The notes: generated by a model not told the origin, from the sequence alone. A DNA stretch of 11,106 bases from Spirochaetota bacterium (GCA_017998755.1 JAGOCL010000043.1:1-11106), one strand, 5' to 3'. Shown: positions 1-7,535, counted from the stretch's first letter. Made by a program: numbers and translations.

Positions 1-1
1 G

Positions 2-751
2 GCTAATATCGACCAAAAATATCAAGACTATACTGCTATTAAGAGGTTGGATGAAAAGGGATTTACTGAAATTAATCAGGCGGGGCAAAACCTAGCCATA
101 TTTTTTGGAAGTTTTGCTATCGCTATAACCGGATTTATTATGCTAGGAAATTCTAATCAAGTTTTCTATATGAAAATTATTGATTTTATAATGTTCGTTG
201 CTGGAATCGCTTTTCCAATAACAATTGTCTCGATTTTCAATTCAAAATTAGGAGTTTTGAAAAAGAATATTATTTCAAATTGGAGGAAACGTCCTAAGAC
301 TTGTATGAAATGTTCCAATTCGATGACAAAACTCAACGAATCGGAGGACGACGCATATTTATCAAAAACTCAGGTTACTGAAGAACGGCTTAATTCTTTA
401 GATTACGACGTCTGGATTTGCGATTCGTGCAAAAATACCGTTATTGAGAAATATAGGGATAAAAACTTTTCAAGATATATAAAATGCTCAGGTTGCGGAG
501 GAATTACGTCAAAAAGAACCGGATCAGTCGTAACAAGACAGCCCACTTATTATTCTACCGGACAAAGAGAGATAACTTACGAATGTCAGGCCTGCTCAAG
601 AATAGAAAAAAAATACGAGACAATTCCAAAATTACAACAGACGACTACATCGTCAAGCGGCGGGTCATATAGAAGCGGGGGCTCTTCGGGCGGCGGCGGA
701 TCTTTTGGCGGAGGTTCTTTCGGGGGCGGCGGGGCGACGTCGAAGTGGTAA
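2..751 (+). CDS. TPM/YgcG-like membrane protein with zinc-ribbon Cys pairs and Gly-rich tail (5' truncated)
   Basis: The frame is open from the left edge, so the true start lies upstream. A TTG at 47 is only an internal Leu codon and has no reason to be a start. What remains is a short soluble stretch, two membrane segments (roughly from LAIFFGSFAIAITGFIML and IIDFIMFVAGIAFPITIVSIF), then a soluble region with four Cys pairs (CMKC, CDSC, CSGC, CQAC) that could bind two zinc ions. The linker DDAYLSKTQVTEERLNSLDYDVW is a style I recognise from TPM-domain proteins. The tail is Ser/Gly-rich (SFGGGSFGGGG) and ends in ATSKW, matching the GGGG...SW tail typical of YgcG/Psb32-type TPM proteins. The TPM domain itself would lie in the missing N-terminal half, so the family call rests on the tail and cysteine layout. 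The precise role is unknown. It converges with the DUF362 gene. Confidence 0.72.
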   Translation, partial: ANIDQKYQDYTAIKRLDEKGFTEINQAGQNLAIFFGSFAIAITGFIMLGNSNQVFYMKIIDFIMFVAGIAFPITIVSIFNSKLGVLKKNIISNWRKRPKTCMKCSNSMTKLNESEDDAYLSKTQVTEERLNSLDYDVWICDSCKNTVIEKYRDKNFSRYIKCSGCGGITSKRTGSVVTRQPTYYSTGQREITYECQACSRIEKKYETIPKLQQTTTSSSGGSYRSGGSSGGGGSFGGGSFGGGGATSKW

Positions 752-761
752 AATTTTTATC

Positions 762-775
762 GAGACGATAGTCTC
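762..775. terminator. Small stem-loop between convergent genes, possible weak bidirectional terminator
   Basis: GAGAC-GATA-GTCTC forms a perfect 5-bp stem with a 4-base loop in the 64-base gap between two convergent genes. There is no immediate T tract on either strand; on the minus strand GATAAAAATTTT follows the stem. It is the only hairpin seen in this gap, but it is short, so its role as terminator is uncertain. Confidence 0.3.
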
Positions 776-815
776 ATATGTGACTTAATTTAATGATTAT
801 AGACGTTTTTATTTA

Positions 816-1958
816 TCAGATTCCTAAAAATTTGCCTAATAAAGGCGTTTTTACGTTTATTGCTTTGTGCGGACATACTTCTTGACAACAGTAACATCTG
901 ATACATAGATTATAATCAAAATTTGGCGGAGAGTTTTTACCGTTTCTAAAATTAACAGCTTTTTTATCAACAGGGCATTCTTCGACGCAGATCCCGCATT
1001 TTAAGCATAGTTTTGAATTTATAACCGGTCTTCTGGCGATTATTTTCTCAATTGGTCTAAAAACCTTTAATGTGGTTTTCCGCGTAACAGGTTTTCTAAT
1101 TACTCTGAATTTCTTATTAATAAAATTCTCTATGGGATCTCCGAAATATTCAATATCATCAGTAACATATGTTCCTAATCCATATTCTTTACCATAAACG
1201 TTTGTTGCTATATATTTAGGATTTATATCGACCATACGACAAAAAGCGGCGTCCAAAGCGACAGGATCGTTAGAAACGACTATTACGTTCATATTTATCG
1301 GATCGCCGCTAGACGGTCCGTTGCCCTCCATAGCGATAATTCCATCCATTATAAATAATCGAGGCTTAAGATAGTTATTTAAGTCCACTAGCGCTTTACA
1401 AAAGTTTTCTCCATTTGGTATTTTTACGTGATACAAAGCTTTGTTAAATCCGCAAATACAGCCAAATTGGTTTTTAACCGCGCCTGTTATTCTTGTTAGC
1501 TGGTGGGCTTTCATTTTAGGAAGACTAATTATTCCGTCGCATTCAAATACTGCATTTACTATGTTAAATTCTTTTGCATAATTGCCCTCCTGAAAAAAAA
1601 TATTTTTACCTTTATCAAAATCGCCTAGAGTGATATTATATTTCTTAGCTACATCGAATAATCCGGACTTTTTCAAACCGCTTATGGGACTGTCGTAACC
1701 GGGAGAATCTCCGTAGTATACGTTGATTTTATTTTCTAAAAGAATTCTTACAATTCCCTCAAAAACGGCGGGATGAGTAGTAGCGACTTTTTCCGGCGGT
1801 TTTCCTGCAATTACGTTTGGTTTTAGAAGTATTTTTTCGCCTTCCGAACAGAATTGTTCAATACCGCCGATAAGCTCTATTCCTTTCTTAATAGAGTTAT
1901 AAACATTTTCAATATTATAGTCTGTACAGCGAATTAGAGCGACTTTTGGTTTTTTCAT
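816..1958 (-). CDS. DUF362 domain protein with two C-terminal [4Fe-4S] ferredoxin motifs
   Basis: The 380-aa protein has a DUF362 domain over about residues 5-280, with typical landmarks KPNVI, GDSPG, KMKAHQ, MEGNGPSSGDP and NDPVALDAAF. A bacterial-type 2x[4Fe-4S] ferredoxin module follows: C318, C321, C324, C328 (CLKCGICVEECP) and C352, C355, C358, C362 (CIRCYCCQEVCP). No signal peptide is seen, so it should be a cytoplasmic electron-transfer or redox protein. The reaction of this family is not established. The frame stays open upstream to 2072, but the longer version would overlap the preceding gene and adds a low-complexity basic leader. The ATG at 1956-1958 has an AGGAAA ribosome site six bases away and begins MKKPKVALIRC, the usual DUF362 beginning. 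It lies 26 bases after the small membrane protein gene, so the two are probably co-transcribed. Confidence 0.88.
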   Translation of the reverse strand: MKKPKVALIRCTDYNIENVYNSIKKGIELIGGIEQFCSEGEKILLKPNVIAGKPPEKVATTHPAVFEGIVRILLENKINVYYGDSPGYDSPISGLKKSGLFDVAKKYNITLGDFDKGKNIFFQEGNYAKEFNIVNAVFECDGIISLPKMKAHQLTRITGAVKNQFGCICGFNKALYHVKIPNGENFCKALVDLNNYLKPRLFIMDGIIAMEGNGPSSGDPINMNVIVVSNDPVALDAAFCRMVDINPKYIATNVYGKEYGLGTYVTDDIEYFGDPIENFINKKFRVIRKPVTRKTTLKVFRPIEKIIARRPVINSKLCLKCGICVEECPVDKKAVNFRNGKNSPPNFDYNLCIRCYCCQEVCPHKAINVKTPLLGKFLGI

Positions 1959-1964
1959 TATTAT

Positions 1965-1970
1965 TTTCCT
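1965..1970 (-). promoter_or_regulatory. Ribosome binding site fixing the DUF362 start
   Basis: AGGAAA on the minus strand lies six bases before the ATG at 1956-1958. It supports this start over the in-frame upstream codons that extend into the neighbouring gene. Confidence 0.6.
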
Positions 1971-1984
1971 AAAATATATAGAAA

Positions 1985-2260
1985 TTAAGAGATTTTCCGA
2001 ATATTTTTTTCTATATAATAATTTCTTATGTATATAATAATATCTGTAGAAACCATTATACAATTTAAGCAATAAAAAATTATTACGTAATCTTTGCTAT
2101 TTAGAATTTTATGAATAATACCTGAAATATATCCGATGAGCACAATTATGAGGAAAAATAAACTTTTACCTTTATTAGTTCTTGCGATAATTGATTTATA
2201 AATTGACAAAGGCCAAGCTGAACCGAAAGCTATTAGCATTAACGTTTCGAATATAGGCAT
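1985..2260 (-). CDS. Small PQ-loop-like integral membrane protein
   Basis: The 91-aa protein is almost wholly hydrophobic, with three likely membrane segments: near residues 2-18 (PIFETLMLIAFGSAWPL), 33-50 (GKSLFFLIIVLIGYISGII) and 58-77 (DYVIIFYCLNCIMVSTDIII). The segment AWPLSIYKSIIARTNKGKSL resembles the first helix and loop of PQ-loop/SemiSWEET-like proteins (P followed by a basic KSxxxRTxKGKS loop). A single three-helix repeat would need to dimerise to form a pore. Transport activity is not shown, and I cannot name a substrate. The start is the ATG at 2258-2260, which has GAGGAA five bases upstream; a further ATG at 2296 has no good ribosome site. It is followed closely by the DUF362 gene. 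Clear homologues are annotated only as hypothetical as far as I recall. Confidence 0.72.
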   Translation of the reverse strand: MPIFETLMLIAFGSAWPLSIYKSIIARTNKGKSLFFLIIVLIGYISGIIHKILNSKDYVIIFYCLNCIMVSTDIIIYIRNYYIEKNIRKIS

Positions 2261-2265
2261 AATAA

Positions 2266-2271
2266 TTCCTC
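2266..2271 (-). promoter_or_regulatory. Ribosome binding site of the small membrane protein
   Basis: GAGGAA on the minus strand lies five bases before the ATG at 2258-2260. This selects MPIFETL... as the N-terminus instead of the upstream ATG 36 bases earlier. Confidence 0.65.
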
Positions 2272-2288
2272 GTTTTATATAGGTATTT

Positions 2289-2316
2289 ATTATCACATAT
2301 TTAATTTATTATCAAA
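2289..2316 (-). promoter_or_regulatory. Possible promoter for the small membrane protein-DUF362 pair
   Basis: On the minus strand, TTTGAT (2311-2316) and GATAAT (2289-2294) are separated by 16 bases, and a TG one base before the second box makes an extended -10. The predicted start would give a leader of about 20 bases. In DNA this AT-rich such matches arise easily, so support is modest. Confidence 0.3.
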
Positions 2317-2354
2317 CAAATTAAAAGTAAATAATAAAACTTTTTAAAAATCCA

Positions 2355-2852
2355 TTATAACAATAATATTTTTGATAGCTCTCTATACAGTGTATAAGAA
2401 AAAATAACGTCTTCTTGTTTTTTTAATAGACACATATGAGTCTTATCCCAAACCTTTTTTTTAGATTTCTCCATTTCCCATTTAGTCTTCATATTTTCTA
2501 ATACGGCATCAATTAGTTTATTCTTTGAATTCTCTTTGATATCAAAAAACATTTTCAGAATAAATCTTATAATTTGAGCCTTACTAAATAATTTTAAAGA
2601 ATCTTGAACGTTAGCAATAAATAAGTAGTTTTCCATATCGAGGTTAATAAAAATATCTTTATCGGCGTTGACCTTATTATATTTAAAGTTTAGCGGGTGG
2701 GATTCAAACTGTATTTTCTCAATAGCAAAGCGCATTTTTTTTAATATTTTTCTTACGCATTCAGACGAGCTGATTTTGCAGTAGAAAGCTTCCTTTTTAA
2801 TTAAGTTTAATAATTTAGAATTAAGAACAAAATGGAATTTGTGTAAATACAT
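2355..2852 (-). CDS. Hypothetical 165-aa protein with two ribbon-helix-helix-like segments
   Basis: I do not recognise a named family. The basic, Lys-rich protein contains two similar segments. Residues about 6-40 read like a ribbon-helix-helix unit: a short strand (FHFVLNSKL), a helix (LNLIKKEAFYCK), then SSSECVRKILKKM. Residues about 67-105 repeat this pattern: IFINLDMENYL, then DSLKLFSKAQIIRFILKMFF. The S-x-x-x-x-R-x-I-L core is shared (SECVRKIL and SKAQIIRFIL). The C-terminal third is helical and charged, with no membrane segment. Two RHH units in one chain would form a pseudo-dimeric DNA-binding fold, so a transcription regulator or antitoxin-like role is possible but inferred. AGGA lies six bases before the ATG. 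No partner toxin is visible nearby. The DNA is unusually AT-rich (17 of 60 bases are G or C at 2461-2520). The 94-base gap to the next gene has no clear terminator. Confidence 0.62.
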   Translation of the reverse strand: MYLHKFHFVLNSKLLNLIKKEAFYCKISSSECVRKILKKMRFAIEKIQFESHPLNFKYNKVNADKDIFINLDMENYLFIANVQDSLKLFSKAQIIRFILKMFFDIKENSKNKLIDAVLENMKTKWEMEKSKKKVWDKTHMCLLKKQEDVIFSYTLYRELSKILLL

Positions 2853-2957
2853 ATATAGTCCTTTTAAATATATTTATTATTAATAACAACAAAAAGTAGA
2901 AAATGTTATACAAAAAAAATTAAAAATATTTAAAAAATGATAAGGAACATATGAGAC

Positions 2958-2992
2958 AAAAAAAAGACTGCCTCATATTGAGACAGCCTCCT
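2958..2992 (-). terminator. Intrinsic terminator of the gld-like ABC operon
   Basis: Read on the minus strand, a stem pairs AGGCTGTCTCA with TGAGGCAGTCT around a loop of about three bases (two G-U pairs in about 11), followed at once by eight T residues. It lies just after the stop of the DUF4340 gene. No T tract follows on the plus strand, so it acts in one direction. A near copy of the left arm (TGTCTCATATG against TGTCTCAATATG) occurs directly after the T tract. Confidence 0.85.
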
Positions 2993-3009
2993 AAATAATA
3001 CAAAAGAAT

Positions 3010-4002
3010 TTATTCTTTTTTCATCAATTCTTCATTTGTTTTTATAATTTTTTTAAGATCGTCTTCATGGATCAGATAAAGATAATCGTCAAAATCTGAG
3101 TCTATAATGAAGTTGCCGACGTCGTTGGTATCGGCGTTATAAAAATCTAGAGTAGAAGTTTTACCGTTCTTTAGAGTGATTTTAATAGAAGCGACTTTTG
3201 TTCTACCTGAAACAGAACCGTTTAGTTTGTATTCGCTAATTTGGATGTTTAGTAGATTTTTAACAACATTTTGAAGAGCGTAGTCTTCTAATATTTTAGA
3301 TAAAGGCGTTTCCAGTTCAAAAGAGTCTTTTGAACCCGTTTCTTCAGAATCGGCTTTTTCCTTTGCCAATATGTTATAATTTCCGGAAAACCATGCCGTT
3401 GTAGAGTTGATTTCGCAGGTTTTAACGTCCGTATCGAGGATATTGACAAATATATTTCGTTTTGCCCAATTTATGGGTTCGTTTGAAGTCTCCGTCGCTA
3501 AAGAAGATTTAACTTCTCGTATTTTCTTTTCGGAGCCGTTTCTTATGTATGAAGTTCCTCTTTTTGAGCCTGTATTACCGATAGCTAGCGAATATTGCTT
3601 GTTTTTGTTGTTAGTAACAATAAGTTCTTGTCTGTTTTTTTCGTCAAATCCAAAGTGATTATCGCTGGATTGATCCAATCCGTTGTAAACGACTACGCCT
3701 TGATTTAACGATTCGACGTCGGTAATATAGTTATTTACTTTAGTCTGATTGGCGGGTATGAAGTTTTCGCCGATTTTCACAAACCAGACCGAATCTTTTT
3801 TTACTAAAGAGAAGCTGTCCATATAGTCTTTTATTTCAAAACTTGCAATAGAGCCTTTTTTCAGACCTGAAATGAGTTGTTTATCAATCTGCCTTAATTT
3901 AATATTTTGAAATGAGAAGAAGTAAAAGAAAGCTATTAAAATTATTTGAATTAAAAGGAGTCCGGAAAGCCCCGCAATTAACTGTTTTCTTGATATTTTC
4001 AT
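3010..4002 (-). CDS. DUF4340 domain membrane-anchored protein, last gene of the gld-like operon
   Basis: The 330-aa protein has one N-terminal membrane anchor at about residues 9-30 (LSGLLLIQIILIAFFYFF) and then a large extracytoplasmic region. That region has the repeated beta-rich pattern of DUF4340 (FSLVKKDSVWFVKIGENFIPANQTKVNNYI, later KNKQYSLAIGNTG and TSYIRNG). DUF4340 proteins are commonly encoded directly after GldG-like genes and are thought to be accessory parts of the same ABC exporter; their biochemical role is unknown. The ATG at 4000-4002 has its ribosome site AGGAGT built from the stop codon of the preceding gene (TAGGAGT), a 12-base gap that implies translational coupling. A strong terminator follows the gene. 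Confidence 0.85.
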   Translation of the reverse strand: MKISRKQLIAGLSGLLLIQIILIAFFYFFSFQNIKLRQIDKQLISGLKKGSIASFEIKDYMDSFSLVKKDSVWFVKIGENFIPANQTKVNNYITDVESLNQGVVVYNGLDQSSDNHFGFDEKNRQELIVTNNKNKQYSLAIGNTGSKRGTSYIRNGSEKKIREVKSSLATETSNEPINWAKRNIFVNILDTDVKTCEINSTTAWFSGNYNILAKEKADSEETGSKDSFELETPLSKILEDYALQNVVKNLLNIQISEYKLNGSVSGRTKVASIKITLKNGKTSTLDFYNADTNDVGNFIIDSDFDDYLYLIHEDDLKKIIKTNEELMKKE

Positions 4003-4014
4003 AAAATTATACTC

Positions 4015-5643
4015 CTATTCTTTAGATTTTATATCTTTATTATAAAATTCTTGTATTTTCTTGTTTCTGGAATTTCTTAGTATAAACAGTATTACTCCGA
4101 TTAGGATAAATATAATTGGTATTACGTAAGTCGTAAATCCGATTATAAAGGATTTTAAGAAGTTATGAACGTTTGCGTCCTTTACTTTATCCAGCGGTTT
4201 ACTGAATTTACCCTTATTTCTGATTTCGATAAGCGAACTGTCTTTAGAGAGCCAGTCGATAGCGTTCATTAGAAATAAAAATTCGTCGTTACCGGCGAAA
4301 TTATCCTGAATAAACTGTTCGTTTCCGACTACTACAAATTTTGTAGTTCCAGAATCGGCTTTACTTCCGGTAAATTGCTCTCCGTTTTCATTTTTCGGCG
4401 TCGTCTTATCTTTGAAATAGCTGTTTATAGCTCCGTCGAAAGCGGCGGCAAGCGCGTAATCCTTTTTGCCTTCCTGTATAGGATATTTATAAGTTTCTAA
4501 GTCCAGTTTGAAATTCTCCGTCTGGTTCCACGAACCTTTTGTCGTAGAAAATAGAGTCTCCGCTTTATCTTTAGAGTAGTCGAGTATTTCAACGGAAGAC
4601 GACCAAAGAAGGTTTATTCGCTCTATTTCGCTAACCATCACGTTTTTTTTGTTGAAATTCGCAGATTTGATTTTGATCCATAACGGATATCTGGCTAGAG
4701 ACAAACCTTGTCTGATGGGATTATACGACTGATTGTCGCCGACGATATCTCGATTTATTCTAACGCCGTAATGCGTAAGTAATTCAAATAACTTACTGTC
4801 TCCGGGGACGCCGTAAATACCGTATTCGGAAGCGACGACATTTATCCCGTTGACTGCAAAAAGAGCTTTACCGCCGTTCATCAAAAACTGATCTATCTGG
4901 AAAACGTCAAAATCAGTTAGATTTTCTCCGCCTACTATTACGAGTATCGTAACGTCTTGAGGGATTATCTGTCCGGTATACATCATATGGATATTTTTGA
5001 ATTCTCTTTCGGTTACTTGCTTTAGGTATTTGAAATCTTTATCCAGAGTCCTCTCTTTGGCGTTAAAGTATATGCCTAGTCTCTCTTCGCCTCCGCTCAT
5101 AAGTTTTTTAATCTCAACGTCCAGGCGGAATTCAAATCCCTGATCGTTGTAGATTGCGGGGATAACGGACTGGTTCTCTTTATAAGTTAAAAGCATTCCG
5201 GAGAATCCCAGAAGACTTTTAGATTCGGTCGATCCGGATTCGCTTAAAGCAAATTGTTGAATCCCTTTTTGCTCAAGTTCGGCTATAAGCGCCTGATCTT
5301 TGGGCTTTTCATAGCTTAGTTCTTTTATTACGACGTTAACCATGCCTTTTCCGGCATTTTCGTATTCTTTTAACATATCTTCAACGTATTGAATTACTTG
5401 AGATACTTCCTTTACTTCCTTGCTTTTGTCGTTGTAGAAATACTCTATGATAAGATTGTTATCCAGTTTTTTTAGCATATTTTTGGTAGCTTTGCTTATC
5501 GAATATTTTTGACCTTCCGTCATATCAATTCTGAAGTATAGCTTGTTGGATAAAACTATGAAGGCGATAATATTGAGTATGGCTAAACCAAAAATAATCC
5601 ACGACAGGTTTTTTTTATTAGTAAGTTTATCGTTATTTTGCAT
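4015..5643 (-). CDS. gldG: GldG-family ABC transporter auxiliary protein
   Basis: The 542-aa protein has an N-terminal membrane helix at about residues 13-32, followed by the family hallmark RIDMTEGQKYSISKATKNMLKKL, equivalent to the RxDLTxxxxYTLS motif of GldG proteins. A long extracytoplasmic region follows, containing an ABC-type uncharacterised-transport (GIFT-like) fold: a stretch near LVIVGGENLTDFDVFQIDQ, then GGKALFAVNG. A C-terminal membrane helix lies at about 498-522, before a short basic cytoplasmic tail. In Flavobacterium, GldA, GldF and GldG form an ABC complex required for gliding, but homologues occur in many non-gliding bacteria, so the name states family only. The start is ATG at 5641-5643, three bases after the permease stop, with GGAG within the end of that gene. 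Confidence 0.9.
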   Translation of the reverse strand: MQNNDKLTNKKNLSWIIFGLAILNIIAFIVLSNKLYFRIDMTEGQKYSISKATKNMLKKLDNNLIIEYFYNDKSKEVKEVSQVIQYVEDMLKEYENAGKGMVNVVIKELSYEKPKDQALIAELEQKGIQQFALSESGSTESKSLLGFSGMLLTYKENQSVIPAIYNDQGFEFRLDVEIKKLMSGGEERLGIYFNAKERTLDKDFKYLKQVTEREFKNIHMMYTGQIIPQDVTILVIVGGENLTDFDVFQIDQFLMNGGKALFAVNGINVVASEYGIYGVPGDSKLFELLTHYGVRINRDIVGDNQSYNPIRQGLSLARYPLWIKIKSANFNKKNVMVSEIERINLLWSSSVEILDYSKDKAETLFSTTKGSWNQTENFKLDLETYKYPIQEGKKDYALAAAFDGAINSYFKDKTTPKNENGEQFTGSKADSGTTKFVVVGNEQFIQDNFAGNDEFLFLMNAIDWLSKDSSLIEIRNKGKFSKPLDKVKDANVHNFLKSFIIGFTTYVIPIIFILIGVILFILRNSRNKKIQEFYNKDIKSKE

Positions 5644-5646
5644 ATA

Positions 5647-6474
5647 TTAACTCCATTTCCTGCTCTCAAGCGAGCGTAAATTTAGATAAGAAAAAATTCC
5701 CGTAACTCCGACGTAATATAAAATGTCTCTGGTATCTATGACTCCCTTACTAAAATTAGAAAAGTGCGTCGAAAGACTTGTCCATACAAATATTTTTCTG
5801 AGCCATTCGAGCCATCCCGGGAAACTTACGACGGACGGTAGATAAGCGATAATTGTCAAAATCAAGAGAAGCGCCGCGCTTAAAAGGAACGAATCTATAA
5901 GTTCCATTGTGAGACTCGAAAGGAAAAAAGTTATTGCAATGTAGCATCCCGATAAAAAAATTACTCCGATATACTGAGTAACAATTTGTCCCCAGTCAAA
6001 GTCTCCGAGGAATATCTGAGTCAATAACGGTATAAACAGCGTGCTGAAAAGAGCGATTAATACTAAAGTCAGCGCCGCTAAAAATTTACCTATAAGTATC
6101 TGCCATTCCGATACGGGGAATGTAAATAAAAGTTCGATAGTGCCGCTGTTTTTCTCTTTTGCCCAGCTTCCCATCGTCAGCCCCGGGATAAAAATAATAA
6201 AAACGTAAGGCAACATAGAGAAAAATCTTCTCATCGACGCAAGATCTTCCTTAAATATACCTCCGAAGAAGTGGAAAAACATAACGTTAGGAATTATTAT
6301 AAACAGAGCCAAAAATACGTAAGCAATCGACGAGTTGAAATATCCTCCGATCTCTTTTTTGTATATAGCCTTGACGCCGTTTGGCAATAGCGCAAGCGGC
6401 AGACCGATAATCAAAGCGGGAACTCCAAACAATACTATGGAATTAACAATTATCTCAATAATACTTTTCATCAT
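5647..6474 (-). CDS. gldF: GldF-type ABC-2 permease
   Basis: This 275-aa polytopic protein has about six to seven membrane segments and is the membrane-spanning subunit of the ABC-2 exporter. It contains the family hallmark GSWAKEKNSGTIELLFTFPVSEWQILIGKF at about residues 102-131; the E-x-x-S/G-G-T-I-E-L-L-x-T-x-P signature is typical of GldF/NosY-like permeases. The start ATG (6472-6474) overlaps the ATPase stop as ATGA, with AGGAGG seven bases upstream. A second ATG directly follows and could also be used. The stop is three bases from the next start. This spacing shows that ATPase, permease and GldG are made together. Confidence 0.9.
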   Translation of the reverse strand: MMKSIIEIIVNSIVLFGVPALIIGLPLALLPNGVKAIYKKEIGGYFNSSIAYVFLALFIIIPNVMFFHFFGGIFKEDLASMRRFFSMLPYVFIIFIPGLTMGSWAKEKNSGTIELLFTFPVSEWQILIGKFLAALTLVLIALFSTLFIPLLTQIFLGDFDWGQIVTQYIGVIFLSGCYIAITFFLSSLTMELIDSFLLSAALLLILTIIAYLPSVVSFPGWLEWLRKIFVWTSLSTHFSNFSKGVIDTRDILYYVGVTGIFSYLNLRSLESRKWS

Positions 6475-7421
6475 TTATCTTCCTCCTCGCCGGCAAGTTT
6501 TAAAAATATCTCTTCAAGATTTGCTTCCCCCGTTTCAAAGGAGGTAAGTTTCCAACCTTTTGAATTGATAAATTCTTTCAAGTTGGTTTCAAAATTTGAT
6601 CCTTTTGAGACCAAAGCTTTAAATTTGAATATTTTCTTGCCCTCTTTTTTCTCAAATTCGACTTTCCACGCGCCTTTGACTTTTGACAACTCCATTTCGA
6701 CTTCCAGTAGGTTGTCCGCTTCGACGCTAAAATCGACGTATTGATCGTTTGAATAGTTTTCGACAAGATTTTGAATGGCGTCGTTTGCGACGATCTTGCC
6801 GTTATTGATGATTATAACTCTTTCGCAAATAGCCTCGATTTCGGACAAAATATGGGTTGAAAGAATAATCGTCTTTTTTTCGCTGAGTCGTCGTAATATT
6901 TTTCTGAACGTAATAATCTGATTGGGATCAAGCCCGGAAGTTGGTTCGTCTAATATCAGTATTTTCGGATCGTGTATCATTACAGAAGCGAGTCCGACTC
7001 TTTTTTTGTATCCCTTAGACAACTGTCCGATTTTCTTTGATACGACTTTTTCAAGCGAACTTAGCTTGATCATTTTTGAAATAGAATCGCCTATAAGCGT
7101 CTTTTCGATACCTCTGATCTCGGCGGTAAATTTTAGGTACTCGTAAACCGTCATATCGTCGTATTGCGGCGAGTTTTCCGGTAAATACCCGATAAGTTTT
7201 TTTACATATAGAGGATCGTCTACGGTATTTCTACCGTCTATCTCTATAGTTCCTGAACTCGGATTCATAAAACAAGTCAGCATTTTCATAATAGTGGATT
7301 TACCGGCGCCGTTAGGGCCGAGCAGACCGACTATTTCTCCTTTCTCAATGTCGAACGAAACCCCTTTAACGGCAGGTTCGGAGTTATCGTACGACTTGAC
7401 TAAATTTTTAACATTTATCAT
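6471..7421 (-). CDS. gldA: GldA-type ABC transporter ATP-binding protein
   Basis: This 316-aa nucleotide-binding subunit would power export by the downstream permease. It shows Walker A GPNGAGKST (35-43), a signature motif in GldA form, LSKGYKKRVGLA (134-145), Walker B ILILDEP (154-160) with the D-loop SGLDP, and the switch histidine H190. The Q-loop position reads GYLPENSP, so Glu or Asn replaces the usual Gln, which is common in this subfamily. The last 100 residues form the extra C-terminal domain typical of ABC-2 ATPases, with FETGEANLEEIFLKLAGEEE near the end. The ATG has GGAG seven bases upstream. A TATACT box at 7484-7489 (minus) could be part of an internal promoter but has no clear -35. 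It lies 114 bases after the 71-aa gene with no terminator between them. Confidence 0.93.
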   Translation of the reverse strand: MINVKNLVKSYDNSEPAVKGVSFDIEKGEIVGLLGPNGAGKSTIMKMLTCFMNPSSGTIEIDGRNTVDDPLYVKKLIGYLPENSPQYDDMTVYEYLKFTAEIRGIEKTLIGDSISKMIKLSSLEKVVSKKIGQLSKGYKKRVGLASVMIHDPKILILDEPTSGLDPNQIITFRKILRRLSEKKTIILSTHILSEIEAICERVIIINNGKIVANDAIQNLVENYSNDQYVDFSVEADNLLEVEMELSKVKGAWKVEFEKKEGKKIFKFKALVSKGSNFETNLKEFINSKGWKLTSFETGEANLEEIFLKLAGEEEDK

Positions 7422-7535
7422 AGCGTAGCTCCACTTAAAATAGATATTTTTTTTAGCAAAAAAAATTAATTACATTAATGAAAAGTATAGTCAAAATGAT
7501 TTACAAAATATTTAAACTATTAAGGAATAATGAGC

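Noticed and set aside
484..672. Small plus-strand frame inside the TPM-like gene.
   Set aside because: It lies wholly within the real gene in another frame, is rich in Arg/Lys from shifted codons, and has no ribosome site.
1959..2072. N-terminal extension of the DUF362 protein by 38 residues.
   Set aside because: It would overlap the end of the membrane protein gene, has no family similarity, and the internal ATG has a proper ribosome site.
771..2957. An 11-bp inverted pair (GTCTCATATGT at 771-781 and ACATATGAGAC at 2947-2957) bracketing the three-gene minus-strand block, like terminal repeats of a mobile unit.
   Set aside because: Matches of 11 bases are expected by chance among all pairs in 11 kb of AT-rich DNA; there is no flanking target duplication and no transposase or recombinase gene. 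Both copies sit beside hairpins containing GTCTC, which explains them more simply.
5756..5947. Small minus-strand frame inside the permease gene, and similar frames at 3407-3658, 6335-6547, 6578-6766, 6922-7146 and 10272-10529.
   Set aside because: All lie inside strongly supported genes in other frames and show no domain, signal or ribosome site.
7484..7494. TATACT and TTGACT on the minus strand upstream of gldA as an internal promoter.
   Set aside because: The two boxes overlap each other and neither has a partner at proper spacing, so a separate gldA promoter cannot be supported.
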